A stretch of DNA of 64,000 bases from Ignavibacteriota bacterium (GTDB lineage Bacteria; Bacteroidota; Ignavibacteria; Ignavibacteriales; Melioribacteraceae), in the NCBI GenBank assembly GCA_002698995.1, contig PAAX01000010.1:208035-272034 (forward strand), read 5' to 3'. Under the pieces are notes generated by a model. That model was not told the origin of the DNA, did no database searches, and was given only the letters and a program-made list of their open reading frames with translations. The position numbers and the translations under genes are program-made. Below are positions 15,767-25,574 of the stretch, piece after piece (within the stretch, counting starts at the first letter, position 1; each line of letters opens with the position of its first letter).

Positions 15767-18421
15767 TTATTTACTTTGAAATATTTTTATAAGAACATCT
15801 TCTAAATCTTCATTAATAATTGGTTTTGTAATTATTCCGTTAAAACCATTTCGTTCAACTATCTCTTTATTTTCCAGCATCGCATGTGCCGTAACCGCAT
15901 AAACAATAAGCGATTTATAATTAGGATTATTACGTATATCTTTTATTGTATCAAATCCGTTCTTTATCGGCATCATTATATCAAGTAGAATTAAATCCGG
16001 TTTATAGTTGCTTTCTAATAAAGATAAACACTCAACACCGTTTTTTGCAGTCTTAAATTGAAATCCCATTGTTCTAATAATTTCCGAAATTGAGTATAAT
16101 GTATCATCGTCATCATCAACAATAAGTATATTCATTTCTGAACTTACAGCAGACAAAGTTTCTGTAGAATCATTTTTATTTTCATTTAAAATTATATTTG
16201 GTATTGAAACAGTTATTGAAGTACCAATATTCAACTGACTTCTTAAAGTTATAAAACCGTTGAGCAAATCGACATATTTTTTACAAATTGATAATCCCAA
16301 TCCGCTCCCTTTATTTTTTATTTTTGAATTGGAATTAAGTTGTTTGAACTCTTCAAAAATTATTTTTTGATCGGATTCCGAAATACCAATACCAGTATCG
16401 GCAATTTCTATTCTTAAAATTTTATCATGCGTTGAAGTTACATTAATTCTTATTTCACCTGTGTTAGTATATTTTGCAGAATTAGAAAGTAGATTATTAA
16501 TAATTTGTTCGAACTTTATTTTGTCAGTTAATACTTCGTATTCTTTTTCCAGATTTACTTTTATTTCAATCGGTTTTTCATTTATTAAGGATCTTATTTG
16601 TTCAATGTTTTCGTTTACAATTTCAGATACGAAAAACTTTTCAGCTTTTATCTCGATTTTTCCGCTTTCAATTTTACTAAACTCTAGAATATTATTGATC
16701 AAGGATAATAATTTTTTCCCGTTTCTGCTTACAACCGATAATCTTTCAGCATCTTCCTCTTGAGAAAGATTTCTTTTAACAAGTTCTGTTAATGTTAAGA
16801 TTGCCGTCAACGGTGTTTTTAATTCGTGAGACATTCCTGCTAAAAACTGCGATTTAACTTTGGTTAATTCTTCAGCATTTTGCTTCTCTTTTTCAAGCTC
16901 ATAAGCCTTTATTTTAAGTTCCTTATGAAGTTCGAGCAGTCTGCTGTTCTGCTCCTTTATCTGTCTATTTTGATTTTCATAAGTAATATTCAATTCTTTC
17001 AATTGATCTACTAAAACGGATAATCTTTCGAAAGCACTTGAATTTACTATTCCCAAAGCAAGTTGATCATGAAGTTTTTCCAAGTACTCTGAAATATTAA
17101 ATGAAGGTTCTGATTCGGATACAATTTCAATTAAGGCTATTATTGAATTGTTATAATTTATAGGATAAACTAATTGATACTCTATAGAAATCTCAGAGAA
17201 TCCAAAATTGATTTTTGGTTTTTCTTCCCGATAAAATATTTCAGAATAATTTTTTGAATCATAACAATTTTTGTAATTACCGCTTAATTCAATTTCATTT
17301 TTAGGTAGATTCAATCCAGCAGAGGAAAGAATACGTAGTTTATTTTCATCAATTAAATAAATTGCACCAAATCTTATTTTAGTATGGTTTAAAATTTTCA
17401 ATAAAACTGCTTCACTAATTTTTTCCAAGCTCGGATTCTGATTAATTAAAGAAAGCAGTTCAGTATATTCTCTTTCATCATCATGTTTTCTTTTTAGTTC
17501 ACTTAACATATTATTAAAAGCCAAACCAAGTTTTCCAAGTTCATCTTTAGAAATTATTTTAACTCTGGTTTCCAAATTCCCTTTTGCAGCTTCTTCTGCA
17601 GATTTATATAAGAAAGAAATCTGGGTTCTTAATTTAGAAGTGAATAAAAGTATAAAAATTAAGGAAAGCAAAATCCCTGTTACAACCAATATAATTAAGA
17701 GCGAAGTACTGAAAAATCTGAACTCACTAAGTTCTTTTGAATTAATAAATAGTGCAAACTTAGAACTATTATTTTCTTGGATGGAAATGTTCTCTATTTT
17801 TGAAATCAATATTTCGCTTTCATTCTCGCGCCAGCTCTTCTCTTTATCCGAAAATATATTTTTATTGATCTCATCCAAAAGAGTAAAATTAAAATCTTTG
17901 TTAGAAACAGCTATAACTGAATCTTTATTGTAGCAGACAATATCAGCTTGAATGGATTCTGATATTCTATCTAAAAAATCATTATTGATTACCTTTCCGT
18001 ATAAATATAAATTTTGTTCGTGTGTATAGTAAAGAGAAATCAAGTCAGGCGAGTTTTCAAACAAATTGCGTATTTCAATATTGGTATTAAATCTTCCAGC
18101 AACTTTATCTTTAGCAGTATAAATTATGGGGGATGTTGAATTATCCTCCTTGCTAACAATAATAAAATCAAGAATAGAGTTTTCAACATCAAAATTTCTT
18201 AAAGATTTTTTTGAAGTTAAGAAATTGTTGAACTCATTTTTAAGACTATCATTAAAACTTTTATAGAAGAATTGAAGTTTGTTAACGGCAACATTGAGAT
18301 TTGATTCCTGCTGCTTTTTTAAAATATTGTTTGTAGTTGAATAGTAAATAAGGTTAGTTGTAACTGTGATTAACAGAACAACCGCAAATGTAATTATAAT
18401 GAGGCGATAACTTATTTTCAT
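15767..18421 (-). CDS. Membrane-bound hybrid histidine kinase (HAMP-GAF-HisKA-ATPase-REC)
   Basis: An 884-residue sensor. TM1 about 7-29, a periplasmic sensor of some 205 residues, TM2 about 238-262, HAMP to about 315 (SAEEAAKGNLETRVKI), a GAF domain about 325-465, a coiled coil, then HisKA with SHELKTPLTAILTL (His532), ATPase domain about 600-745 (LLSNSAKYTN, IADTGIGIS, GSGLGLSICKK) and a receiver from 763 with Asp814 in LILLDIMMP. The start overlaps the stop of the upstream response regulator gene by four bases (ATGA). It probably senses an envelope signal for the pilus-like operon it belongs to. Confidence 0.93.
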   Translation of the reverse strand: MKISYRLIIITFAVVLLITVTTNLIYYSTTNNILKKQQESNLNVAVNKLQFFYKSFNDSLKNEFNNFLTSKKSLRNFDVENSILDFIIVSKEDNSTSPIIYTAKDKVAGRFNTNIEIRNLFENSPDLISLYYTHEQNLYLYGKVINNDFLDRISESIQADIVCYNKDSVIAVSNKDFNFTLLDEINKNIFSDKEKSWRENESEILISKIENISIQENNSSKFALFINSKELSEFRFFSTSLLIILVVTGILLSLIFILLFTSKLRTQISFLYKSAEEAAKGNLETRVKIISKDELGKLGLAFNNMLSELKRKHDDEREYTELLSLINQNPSLEKISEAVLLKILNHTKIRFGAIYLIDENKLRILSSAGLNLPKNEIELSGNYKNCYDSKNYSEIFYREEKPKINFGFSEISIEYQLVYPINYNNSIIALIEIVSESEPSFNISEYLEKLHDQLALGIVNSSAFERLSVLVDQLKELNITYENQNRQIKEQNSRLLELHKELKIKAYELEKEKQNAEELTKVKSQFLAGMSHELKTPLTAILTLTELVKRNLSQEEDAERLSVVSRNGKKLLSLINNILEFSKIESGKIEIKAEKFFVSEIVNENIEQIRSLINEKPIEIKVNLEKEYEVLTDKIKFEQIINNLLSNSAKYTNTGEIRINVTSTHDKILRIEIADTGIGISESDQKIIFEEFKQLNSNSKIKNKGSGLGLSICKKYVDLLNGFITLRSQLNIGTSITVSIPNIILNENKNDSTETLSAVSSEMNILIVDDDDDTLYSISEIIRTMGFQFKTAKNGVECLSLLESNYKPDLILLDIMMPIKNGFDTIKDIRNNPNYKSLIVYAVTAHAMLENKEIVERNGFNGIITKPIINEDLEDVLIKIFQSK

Positions 18422-18786
18422 TGTTCATCTGCTTGTAAAACCTTACGGATAGCAATAATCAGTTCATCCAAATCATATGGTTTACTTATAAAATCAAGTG
18501 CGCCAAGTTTTGCAGATTCCATCGCACCGTTTACATCCGCAAAAGCAGTTAATACAATTGTTTTAACATTTGTATCAAGTTCTTTTAATTTATGAAGAAC
18601 ATAAAATCCGTCTTTATCCGGCATCTTTAAATCCAGCAGCATCAGATCAACAATTTTACTTTTAACAAAATTGATTGCATCATCAGCAGTAGTAACATAA
18701 TCTGCATTGTAACCAATTTCGTTAAGTTCTTCACTAAGAACTTCACAAAGTTTTTTATCGTCATCTACAACTAATAGATTAAACAT
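18418..18786 (-). CDS. Single-domain response regulator
   Basis: A 122-residue stand-alone receiver: acidic pair in VVDDDKK, phospho-acceptor Asp52 in LMLLDLKMP, Thr in LTAFAD and Lys in ISKPYD. There is no output domain, so it should act by binding a partner, as CheY-like or PilG/PilH-like proteins do, or as a phosphorelay step. It starts 3 bases after the secretin gene and overlaps the next kinase gene by four bases, so all three are co-translated from one message. Its place between secretin and kinase suggests control of the pilus-like machine. Confidence 0.92.
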   Translation of the reverse strand: MFNLLVVDDDKKLCEVLSEELNEIGYNADYVTTADDAINFVKSKIVDLMLLDLKMPDKDGFYVLHKLKELDTNVKTIVLTAFADVNGAMESAKLGALDFISKPYDLDELIIAIRKVLQADEQ

Positions 18787-18789
18787 TTT

Positions 18790-20040
18790 TCATCTCAGTT
18801 CTTCTTTGAGATTGTTTAATTTGTATTTTTCTATTTCGTTTACGTCTTCTTTTATTTTGTCTCTAATAAGATTTTCTTTCTTGATTTCAATTCTATCTTT
18901 AAGCGGAGGAACAATATTAGCTTTTATTAATATTATAACTTCTTTCTTAATAATTTGTTTGGAATCAAAACCAAATAAATATTTCAAACCAAAGAACCAC
19001 CAAGGAAGATCTTTTAGAATTGGAATTCCCCTTCTAACATTTGTTTCTTGATTATCATACAATCCGCCGATGACTACTTCTTCGCCATTAAGTAAAAGTA
19101 CCTCGGTAGTGGCTTCTGTTTTTCTAATTTCGGTACTTACTACATCCGGATTAGCAGATGATCTTTCAACTTTTAATTTCAGCAGAACATAATCAACACC
19201 GTCTTCTCTGTAAATATAAGGAGTTACATTGATAATTGTACCTGTAGAAACAAATACATCAATTACGTTACCGGCAAAATCTCTCTGCTTAATTGAAATA
19301 TCGGAACCTATTTGAATTCTACCTTCTTTTTTATCTCTTACTGTAATAGAAGGTCGCGCAATAACTTCACCAAGATTTTCACTTTCAAAAAACTTAAATG
19401 CTGCTGTTAAATCGCCGGAAAAATCACCTGATGTAAAACTTGATTTGCCGGAAACAGTAAAGTCAGAAAACTGTCCAGACTGTTCACTTGTTTCACCGCC
19501 GGTTGTAGATTCTTGATTTGCATTATCACCAAAAGTAATAAAGTTGGTTCCAAGTTCAAGTCCAGATTTAGAAAGAACTAAATCCCAATTAATTCCTCTT
19601 TCTCTCATCTCAGTAACACCGGCTTCAAAAATTACTGCACTTATCTGAACTTCTCTCGAATCAACTGCAGCATAAACATCATCACTTAGATTTTCATTAG
19701 CACCAGCATCTTTAGATGAAATAACAATCACTTCTGCTCTTTCTTCAAATTGAAGATTATTGTATTGTACAATAATTAAAAGTGCTTTCATGTAAGGCAT
19801 TTTATCAATTTGAATTCCGATTGGTGTTTCAATCTGCATAGTTGAAACAATCTTTTTACCTGTCAATTTTTCACTTACTTTGCTAAGTACATCAACAGCT
19901 TTATTAAAAGGAATTGTTTCTGATAATGTAACAAGTTCATCGGGATTAGTATAACCGCTTAATTCTTTTTCAAGATAGTTCTGTGCATTAGCAGAAAGAA
20001 TTAAAAAGGTTAGTGCAATAAAAATTTTTAAGCTTTTCAT
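18790..20040 (-). CDS. Short secretin (PilQ/GspD-like outer-membrane channel)
   Basis: The chosen ATG at 20040 gives 416 residues with a clean signal peptide (MKSLKIFIALTFLILSANAQ); the frame is open 17 codons further up but that would overlap the preceding gene. Residues about 25-110 look like an N0/STN-type domain, and the C-terminal half is a secretin domain: GEVIARPSITVRDKKEGRIQIG, then TGTIINVTPYI, VLLLNGEEVVIGGL and RRGIPILKDLPW (pieces of one conserved block). There are no AMIN domains and no string of N domains, so it is much shorter than PilQ or GspD (usually 600 or more). It forms the outer-membrane exit of the pilus-like system encoded here. Confidence 0.9.
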   Translation of the reverse strand: MKSLKIFIALTFLILSANAQNYLEKELSGYTNPDELVTLSETIPFNKAVDVLSKVSEKLTGKKIVSTMQIETPIGIQIDKMPYMKALLIIVQYNNLQFEERAEVIVISSKDAGANENLSDDVYAAVDSREVQISAVIFEAGVTEMRERGINWDLVLSKSGLELGTNFITFGDNANQESTTGGETSEQSGQFSDFTVSGKSSFTSGDFSGDLTAAFKFFESENLGEVIARPSITVRDKKEGRIQIGSDISIKQRDFAGNVIDVFVSTGTIINVTPYIYREDGVDYVLLKLKVERSSANPDVVSTEIRKTEATTEVLLLNGEEVVIGGLYDNQETNVRRGIPILKDLPWWFFGLKYLFGFDSKQIIKKEVIILIKANIVPPLKDRIEIKKENLIRDKIKEDVNEIEKYKLNNLKEELR

Positions 20041-20041
20041 T

Positions 20042-20929
20042 TTATTGGTCCATCTTATTTTCTTTTTCAAGTGATAAAACAACTTTTTCAATTATTCCCC
20101 CTTTATTTAGAATAAAGTGGACTTCATTACTTTCAAAATCAATTTCGGTTAAATATCCTAAATAAACTTCATCCCCTTCCCACAACAAATAAGTATTTCC
20201 TTTAGAATCGGATATAAAAGCGCCGTCGGGAATTAAAGCCAGCAGTTTTCCACTTTGCACATCTAATAAATTATCGACATTTGGAGGAATCTCATTTCTA
20301 ATTAAAGGATAAAAGAAATCGAATAAAGGATTCGGTTTAAGTCTATTTTCTCTTAATTCTGAAGTTGCAAATCTGTCATCCGCAGAAAAATAGACTGACA
20401 CAGTAAATTTAAAACTGACTAAATATAACGGGAACCCTTCTTCATTTACTTTAACAAGATTTGTAATTGATCCCGATGATATTTTTTTCAATTCCTTACT
20501 TTGTTCAATTGCGTAAATCAATGAATAAAGATCATTAAAACTTGCGGTTCCGTTAATTGTAAAAACGTAATACTTGAAAAAATCTTCTTCAACTAAATTT
20601 TGATATTCAATATTAACAAACGAGTTTGGAGAAAAATTAAAACTTACCCGGTTTACAAAATCATAAAATCTTGATTGAGGAAGATTTACCGGTACATTAA
20701 ATTTTCTTAAAGCTAAAACGGAATCAAGTTTGGCTGAACGTTTTTTAATTTCTTCCAATTGATATAATAATTCTTCGGTATCGTAAGCATTTACTTGCAA
20801 TTCTTTTATCTGATTTTCCTTTTCACCAATTTCACTCTGCTGATAAAAAGAAGTAAAAAGAATGCCGCCGGCAATAATCAATATTAATATTGATATAAGT
20901 ACAAGAGTATTTTTAAGTTTACGGTCCAT
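20042..20929 (-). CDS. PilO-PilP-like fusion protein of the inner-membrane platform
   Basis: A 295-residue protein with one transmembrane helix (about 8-28), a coiled coil (30-75), and a PilO-like ferredoxin-fold region (about 85-190). The last 95 residues, after a linker, read like the PilP beta domain that contacts the secretin: ALIPDGAFISDSKGNTYLL, GDEVYLGYLTEID and VHFILNKGG. In standard systems PilO and PilP are two proteins. It overlaps the PilM-PilN gene by one base and is followed after one base by the secretin gene, an order equal to pilMNOPQ. The assignment rests on fold-like pattern and gene order, since sequence identity in these families is low. Confidence 0.72.
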   Translation of the reverse strand: MDRKLKNTLVLISILILIIAGGILFTSFYQQSEIGEKENQIKELQVNAYDTEELLYQLEEIKKRSAKLDSVLALRKFNVPVNLPQSRFYDFVNRVSFNFSPNSFVNIEYQNLVEEDFFKYYVFTINGTASFNDLYSLIYAIEQSKELKKISSGSITNLVKVNEEGFPLYLVSFKFTVSVYFSADDRFATSELRENRLKPNPLFDFFYPLIRNEIPPNVDNLLDVQSGKLLALIPDGAFISDSKGNTYLLWEGDEVYLGYLTEIDFESNEVHFILNKGGIIEKVVLSLEKENKMDQ

Positions 20930-22467
20930 TATTCTTCTTTTTTACTGTTATCAGTTAGACCAAATGTTAAATTAAATGAGTAAGCATTCATTTCTCTTAA
21001 TGGATCATAAATGACGCTTCTCAAAATAGGAGTATAATTAAAATCAGCATATTCAGTTAGAACACTTCTATTAACAGAATAACCATTAACTGTAATAGTA
21101 TTTGGTCCTGTAGATTCAAATTTTGTTATCCAGAAATTTCTTCTTCTTTCAATAAAATCGGAAGTTCTATCAATTATATTACTCCAAACTTCAGTACCCT
21201 CAACTACTTTATCAAGCAGCATCATTGTATTATCGAAACTGCTTATTCTATTTTCTAATGGAGTAATTTGATCTAATATTTCTTGATTTTGCTTTCTTAA
21301 CTCAGTTAGTCTTTCAATTTCAAAATCAAGTTTGTTGATCTCTTGATAATTCGACAAAATGTTTATAGTAAAATAAAATGTAGCTCCAAAAATTAAAGGA
21401 AGAATTGCATAACTATGCCAGCCAAATTGAAATGCTTTCTGATTTTCGACAATATATTTAGGAAGAATATTTATTCCGCTGAATTCTTTAGCTTCTTCGG
21501 CAAAGTATTCTAATCCGGCTGCTATTGGAATTGCAAAGGCACTAATTTCTTCAGCTTTTTCGGGAGTTAAAGAAGAAAAGTCTAGTCCATCAAATTTCAA
21601 TTCAGTCACATTTGCTTCGGGAAAAGTACCGTAAAATGATAAGATCAAATTTTCCGAATTATCTTCACCGCAAAGAATTACATTATCTAATCTAGGAATT
21701 CCTCCATTCTCCATTTCAAGAAGAATCTTTGAGAAATAAACATCATATGTATGCAGATTTGAAGTTCCGATATCTAATGTTGATCCGACATGTTTTAATT
21801 TATTTCCTTCAAGAAATATTAGTTTTGAATATTCTTTCCCGGTATAAATTATTAATGTAAAATCTTCCGGGAAAAATTTTGTATTTCTTGAAACCAAAAA
21901 GGCAAGCGAAACATCAGCACTTTTTATTGAATTAATTTTGTAATATCGTTTATTATTACTTGCTGCCAACTGATTAATTAAACTAACACAAGGAACATCT
22001 TCTTCAATAAATGAAGCTAAAGTAGAATTTCCGTTAAGCGCAACGGAATCAATATGATCTTTTTGTATTGTTAAATTTTTTGTGTCATAAATTTCTTTAA
22101 TGATATTTTCATGCAGTTTTTTCTTATCCTTAATTCTTTCACCGTCGTAAACATGATAGTTAATAACCGGTTCCGTTATTACAGGAAGAAAAATAGACTT
22201 GCTTAGGTTAAATTCTTTTAATTCGGATGCCAAAGTAGAGGCAATATCTCCGGAAGTTTCTTTGGAAGCGGGAGTTTCATCAAATGAAAAATCATCACCG
22301 CCATCTCCTAAAGTAAAATCAGAAATTGATTCGGCTTTGGGAGAATCTAGCCCAAAATTTCCGGTAATAGATACCGTTTTTAAAACTTTAATACCGGATT
22401 TCTCTTTAACAAAAACAACTGCTTTAGTTTCTGTACCTTCACAATATATGCTTATTATCGGTTTCAT
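20929..22467 (-). CDS. PilM-PilN-like fusion protein
   Basis: A 512-residue protein. Residues 1-340 are a divergent actin-like PilM/GspL-type domain (opening ISIYCEGTETKAVVFVKEK; LIIYTGKEYSKLIFLEGNKL, an actin-like ATP-fold segment). A transmembrane helix at about 353-371 is followed by a coiled coil (375-430) and a PilN-like ferredoxin-fold domain to the end (NTITVNGYSVNRSVLTEYAD). Separate PilM and PilN are usual; GspL in type II secretion is naturally of this fused kind. It is 3 bases from the PilT-like gene upstream and overlaps PilO-PilP by one base. The N-terminal Asp/Ser-rich loop (about 45-75) is an insertion. Confidence 0.75.
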   Translation of the reverse strand: MKPIISIYCEGTETKAVVFVKEKSGIKVLKTVSITGNFGLDSPKAESISDFTLGDGGDDFSFDETPASKETSGDIASTLASELKEFNLSKSIFLPVITEPVINYHVYDGERIKDKKKLHENIIKEIYDTKNLTIQKDHIDSVALNGNSTLASFIEEDVPCVSLINQLAASNNKRYYKINSIKSADVSLAFLVSRNTKFFPEDFTLIIYTGKEYSKLIFLEGNKLKHVGSTLDIGTSNLHTYDVYFSKILLEMENGGIPRLDNVILCGEDNSENLILSFYGTFPEANVTELKFDGLDFSSLTPEKAEEISAFAIPIAAGLEYFAEEAKEFSGINILPKYIVENQKAFQFGWHSYAILPLIFGATFYFTINILSNYQEINKLDFEIERLTELRKQNQEILDQITPLENRISSFDNTMMLLDKVVEGTEVWSNIIDRTSDFIERRRNFWITKFESTGPNTITVNGYSVNRSVLTEYADFNYTPILRSVIYDPLREMNAYSFNLTFGLTDNSKKEE

Positions 22468-22470
22468 TTA

Positions 22471-23697
22471 CTAAACAGCCTTTAATAATTGCAGCATTCT
22501 TGTTTTATTATTTGAATATGCCAAAGCGTTATCCCTAGAAATTTTTCTTTGCTGATATAAATTAAGCAAATCTTGTTCCATTGTAATCATCCCTTGCTGG
22601 GCACCTTGATTTATCATTCCATAAATTTCACTTGTGTTATTATTTTTGATTGCCGCTTTAACACTTGGAGTAACAATTAAAACTTCTTTTGCCATTACTC
22701 TTTTACCATCTAAACTTGGAACTAATTTCTGTGATGCAACACTTACCAAAACATCAGCTAATCTATTTCTAACACGTTCTTGTTCAATTGGATTTACTTC
22801 TGCAATAATTCTATCAATTGATTCAACTGCCGAAGAAGTATGAAGAGTTGAAAAAACTTTATGTCCAGTATCAGTAACTTCTAAAGCAGCCATTATTGTA
22901 TCGGGATCTCTCATTTCTCCAATTACTATAATATCGGGATCTTGACGAAGTGCCTGTATTACCCCTTCTTTAAATGATAAAACATCTCTTCCCACTTCTC
23001 TATGTCTTACTATACTTACATTCGATTTATGAACATACTCGATTGGAGCTGCAATAATCACAATATGCGCAGGATCAAACTTGTTGTGATAATCAATTAC
23101 AGAATCAAGTGTTGTTGATTTTCCTGAACCTGTTATTCCGGTTACTAATGATAAACCAAATTTCATATAGTTATGACTCATCATCTTTACTGCATAAGGA
23201 TGAAATCCCAACGAATCTATTGATCTAACTTCCGCAGAAATTGAACGCATATTTAAAGCAATTGTATCGAGATCAAAATATGCATCTGCTCTAAATCGTA
23301 TTGCTTTATTAAGAGTTTCATAATGGAATGAATAACTAAAATCCAAATTTCTGCTGATAAGTAAATGCTTACTTTGATTCAGATTCAGAAGACTAATAAT
23401 CAACACTGTTGATTCATCCGGAGTTAAAGTAGGTAAATCTTTTGCTCTCTCTTTTTTGCCATAAATTCTAAACCATATATAATTTCCACATCCGTAACCG
23501 CCTAGTTCAATATCGGAAGCGTTTCTTTCTACCATTGTTGTTAAAACATGATTTATAAATTTATGTAAAAGCAGCTTTTGATCTTGCGGAATTTCTTTTA
23601 TATGTTCAACAATAAAATTAACCTTCTCAGGTCCAATAACCGTGGGGGGAATTTTACTTACAAATCCTGACAGAATATTTTTTATGTCTTGAATCAT
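22471..23697 (-). CDS. PilT-like secretion/retraction ATPase
   Basis: A 408-residue hexameric-type ATPase of the GspE/PilT superfamily. It has GITGSGKSTTLDSVID (Walker A), the Asp box in APIEYVHKSNVSIVRHREVG, Walker B in QDPDIIVIGEMRDPDT and the His box in TGHKVFSTLHTSSA. The PilT-type order (AIR-like loop, no zinc motif, no long N-terminal domain) points to a retraction motor or PilU-like accessory. The residue before PIEYVH is Ala where PilT normally has Asp. It is 3 bases ahead of the PilM-PilN gene and 78 bases after pilB. Confidence 0.9.
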   Translation of the reverse strand: MIQDIKNILSGFVSKIPPTVIGPEKVNFIVEHIKEIPQDQKLLLHKFINHVLTTMVERNASDIELGGYGCGNYIWFRIYGKKERAKDLPTLTPDESTVLIISLLNLNQSKHLLISRNLDFSYSFHYETLNKAIRFRADAYFDLDTIALNMRSISAEVRSIDSLGFHPYAVKMMSHNYMKFGLSLVTGITGSGKSTTLDSVIDYHNKFDPAHIVIIAAPIEYVHKSNVSIVRHREVGRDVLSFKEGVIQALRQDPDIIVIGEMRDPDTIMAALEVTDTGHKVFSTLHTSSAVESIDRIIAEVNPIEQERVRNRLADVLVSVASQKLVPSLDGKRVMAKEVLIVTPSVKAAIKNNNTSEIYGMINQGAQQGMITMEQDLLNLYQQRKISRDNALAYSNNKTRMLQLLKAV

Positions 23698-23775
23698 AAT
23701 TTGAATATAATATTTAATTGAAATATTTTGTTAATAATCTTGGTACTTAATTTACTTACAATAATATCGAAAATT

Positions 23776-25566
23776 TTAATCTTCGGTTGTAGCAGCAACA
23801 ACTTCTTGAAGCGAAGTCAATCCTAACCTAACTTTTTCCAAACCGGAATCTCTAAGAGTTAAAGTACCGTCTTTTTTAGATTGTCTTCTAATTGCATCCT
23901 CATCAACTTCATTACCGGATTTAACAACCATTTCTCTAATTTCTTTTGTAAAATAAAGAGCTTCATGAATTGCCATTCTTCCTTTATAACCTGTTTTGTT
24001 GCAGAATTCACAACCAACTGCATCATAAATTTCATACTGCGACCATTCTTCCAAATTAATTCCGGCAGATTCCGCAACTTTAGGATCAATCTGTACTACT
24101 CTCTTTTTACATTTATCGCATAGTTTTCTTATCAAACGCTGAGCAACAATTATATTAATTGCATAGGCAATTAAAAAGGGTTCAATTCCCATTTTATAAA
24201 GACGAGCAACCGCGCTGGGTGCATCATTAGTATGAAGCGTAGAGAATGTTAAGTGACCGGTATTAGCAAGTTTAATAGCTGTTTCGGCAGTTTCTTTATC
24301 ACGCATTTCTCCAACAAGAACAATATCAGGATCATGTCTTAAAATTGATCTTATTGCCTGTTCAAAATTCATTTTATGACCAATCTTTAACTGTCTTGCT
24401 CCTTCAATAACATACTCAACAGGATCTTCAACAGTTAAAACATTTTTAGTAGGATCAATAACTTGATATAATGCGGCAACTAGAGTTGTACTTTTACCGC
24501 TTCCGGTTGGACCCGTTAAAATTATCATTCCCTGCGGCTGGCTAATTGCTTTTTCGAATGATCTTCTTGCATAACCGGTTAATCCAAGTTTGTTTAAATC
24601 AGTTATAACTTTTCGATCATCAAGAATTCTTATAACTATACTTTCAAATTTATTTCTTAATTCAGTACCAACCATAGGAAGAACGGAAACACGAAATCTT
24701 ATAACATGTCCGTCAATTTCTCTTTGAATAAATCCATCCTGCGCACGTTCTCTTTCAAATCTATCCATTCCTTTCGATCTATCTTTAACTACTGCCATAA
24801 CTGCTTCGGGAAGAGTTCCTTCCTGTGCATGCCACAGCATAAGTTTACCATCAAGTCTAAAATGAAATTCGGTTCTTTTTGATGATCTTGGAATTATATG
24901 AATATCACTTACCCCTTTTCTAACACCTTCAACCAGACAAGCTTCAACCAAATTGATTAATGCACTTTTATTAATTTCAGCATCAAGTTCTTCTTCATCA
25001 AGATTAGTTTCTTCCGGTTCAACTGAAATTTCTTCAGCATGTTCTTCAATCATTTTAAGAAATTCATTTTCCGGCGGGACTAATATTTGAATCAGTTTAT
25101 CATAATCGCGTTTGCGTAAATAGTTGATCTCAAACTTTTTTGCATTTAATCCGTATGCTATTTTTGTAAGAGCTCTATCGGTTGGATCTACAGCGGCTAA
25201 AACGAGTTTATCTTTTTGTCTGTCATCATATCTGTACGGAATTACCCTATGTTCAACAAGAAGATTTTTAAATTCATCCCCTTCGCTGTTCATAAGTTTT
25301 TTTATTTCATCAATTCTCTCTTCGGATAAATCTTCAATCTTTACATTTAGTTCTTTGAACGCATAAAGAACAGCAACTTCTCTAAATATTGTATCATGAT
25401 CGAAGTTAAAATCTTGTACTAAAATTTGAGCAAGATTTCTTTTTAATTTTGATTGATCACTATTTTTTACTTGAAGTGATTTTTCTAAAATTTGAGTATC
25501 GATTATTCCTTTCTTAAGAAGTAAATAACCAATCTTGTCGGTCATTTCTAAATTAGTCTCAATCAT
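23776..25566 (-). CDS. pilB: PilB/GspE-type assembly ATPase
   Basis: A 596-residue extension motor. An N-terminal MshEN/T2SSE-N-like domain (about 5-170) is followed by the ATPase core: GPTGSGKSTTLVAALYQV (Walker A), the Asp box TVEDPVEYVI, Walker B HDPDIVLVGEMRDKET, His box TGHLTFSTLHTNDA, and the zinc-binding CDKCKK..CEFCNKTGYKGR found in PilB and GspE but not in PilT. It polymerises pilin subunits with PilC from the cytoplasmic side. It lies 8 bases behind pilC. Confidence 0.95.
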   Translation of the reverse strand: MIETNLEMTDKIGYLLLKKGIIDTQILEKSLQVKNSDQSKLKRNLAQILVQDFNFDHDTIFREVAVLYAFKELNVKIEDLSEERIDEIKKLMNSEGDEFKNLLVEHRVIPYRYDDRQKDKLVLAAVDPTDRALTKIAYGLNAKKFEINYLRKRDYDKLIQILVPPENEFLKMIEEHAEEISVEPEETNLDEEELDAEINKSALINLVEACLVEGVRKGVSDIHIIPRSSKRTEFHFRLDGKLMLWHAQEGTLPEAVMAVVKDRSKGMDRFERERAQDGFIQREIDGHVIRFRVSVLPMVGTELRNKFESIVIRILDDRKVITDLNKLGLTGYARRSFEKAISQPQGMIILTGPTGSGKSTTLVAALYQVIDPTKNVLTVEDPVEYVIEGARQLKIGHKMNFEQAIRSILRHDPDIVLVGEMRDKETAETAIKLANTGHLTFSTLHTNDAPSAVARLYKMGIEPFLIAYAINIIVAQRLIRKLCDKCKKRVVQIDPKVAESAGINLEEWSQYEIYDAVGCEFCNKTGYKGRMAIHEALYFTKEIREMVVKSGNEVDEDAIRRQSKKDGTLTLRDSGLEKVRLGLTSLQEVVAATTED

Positions 25567-25574
25567 AATTATCC

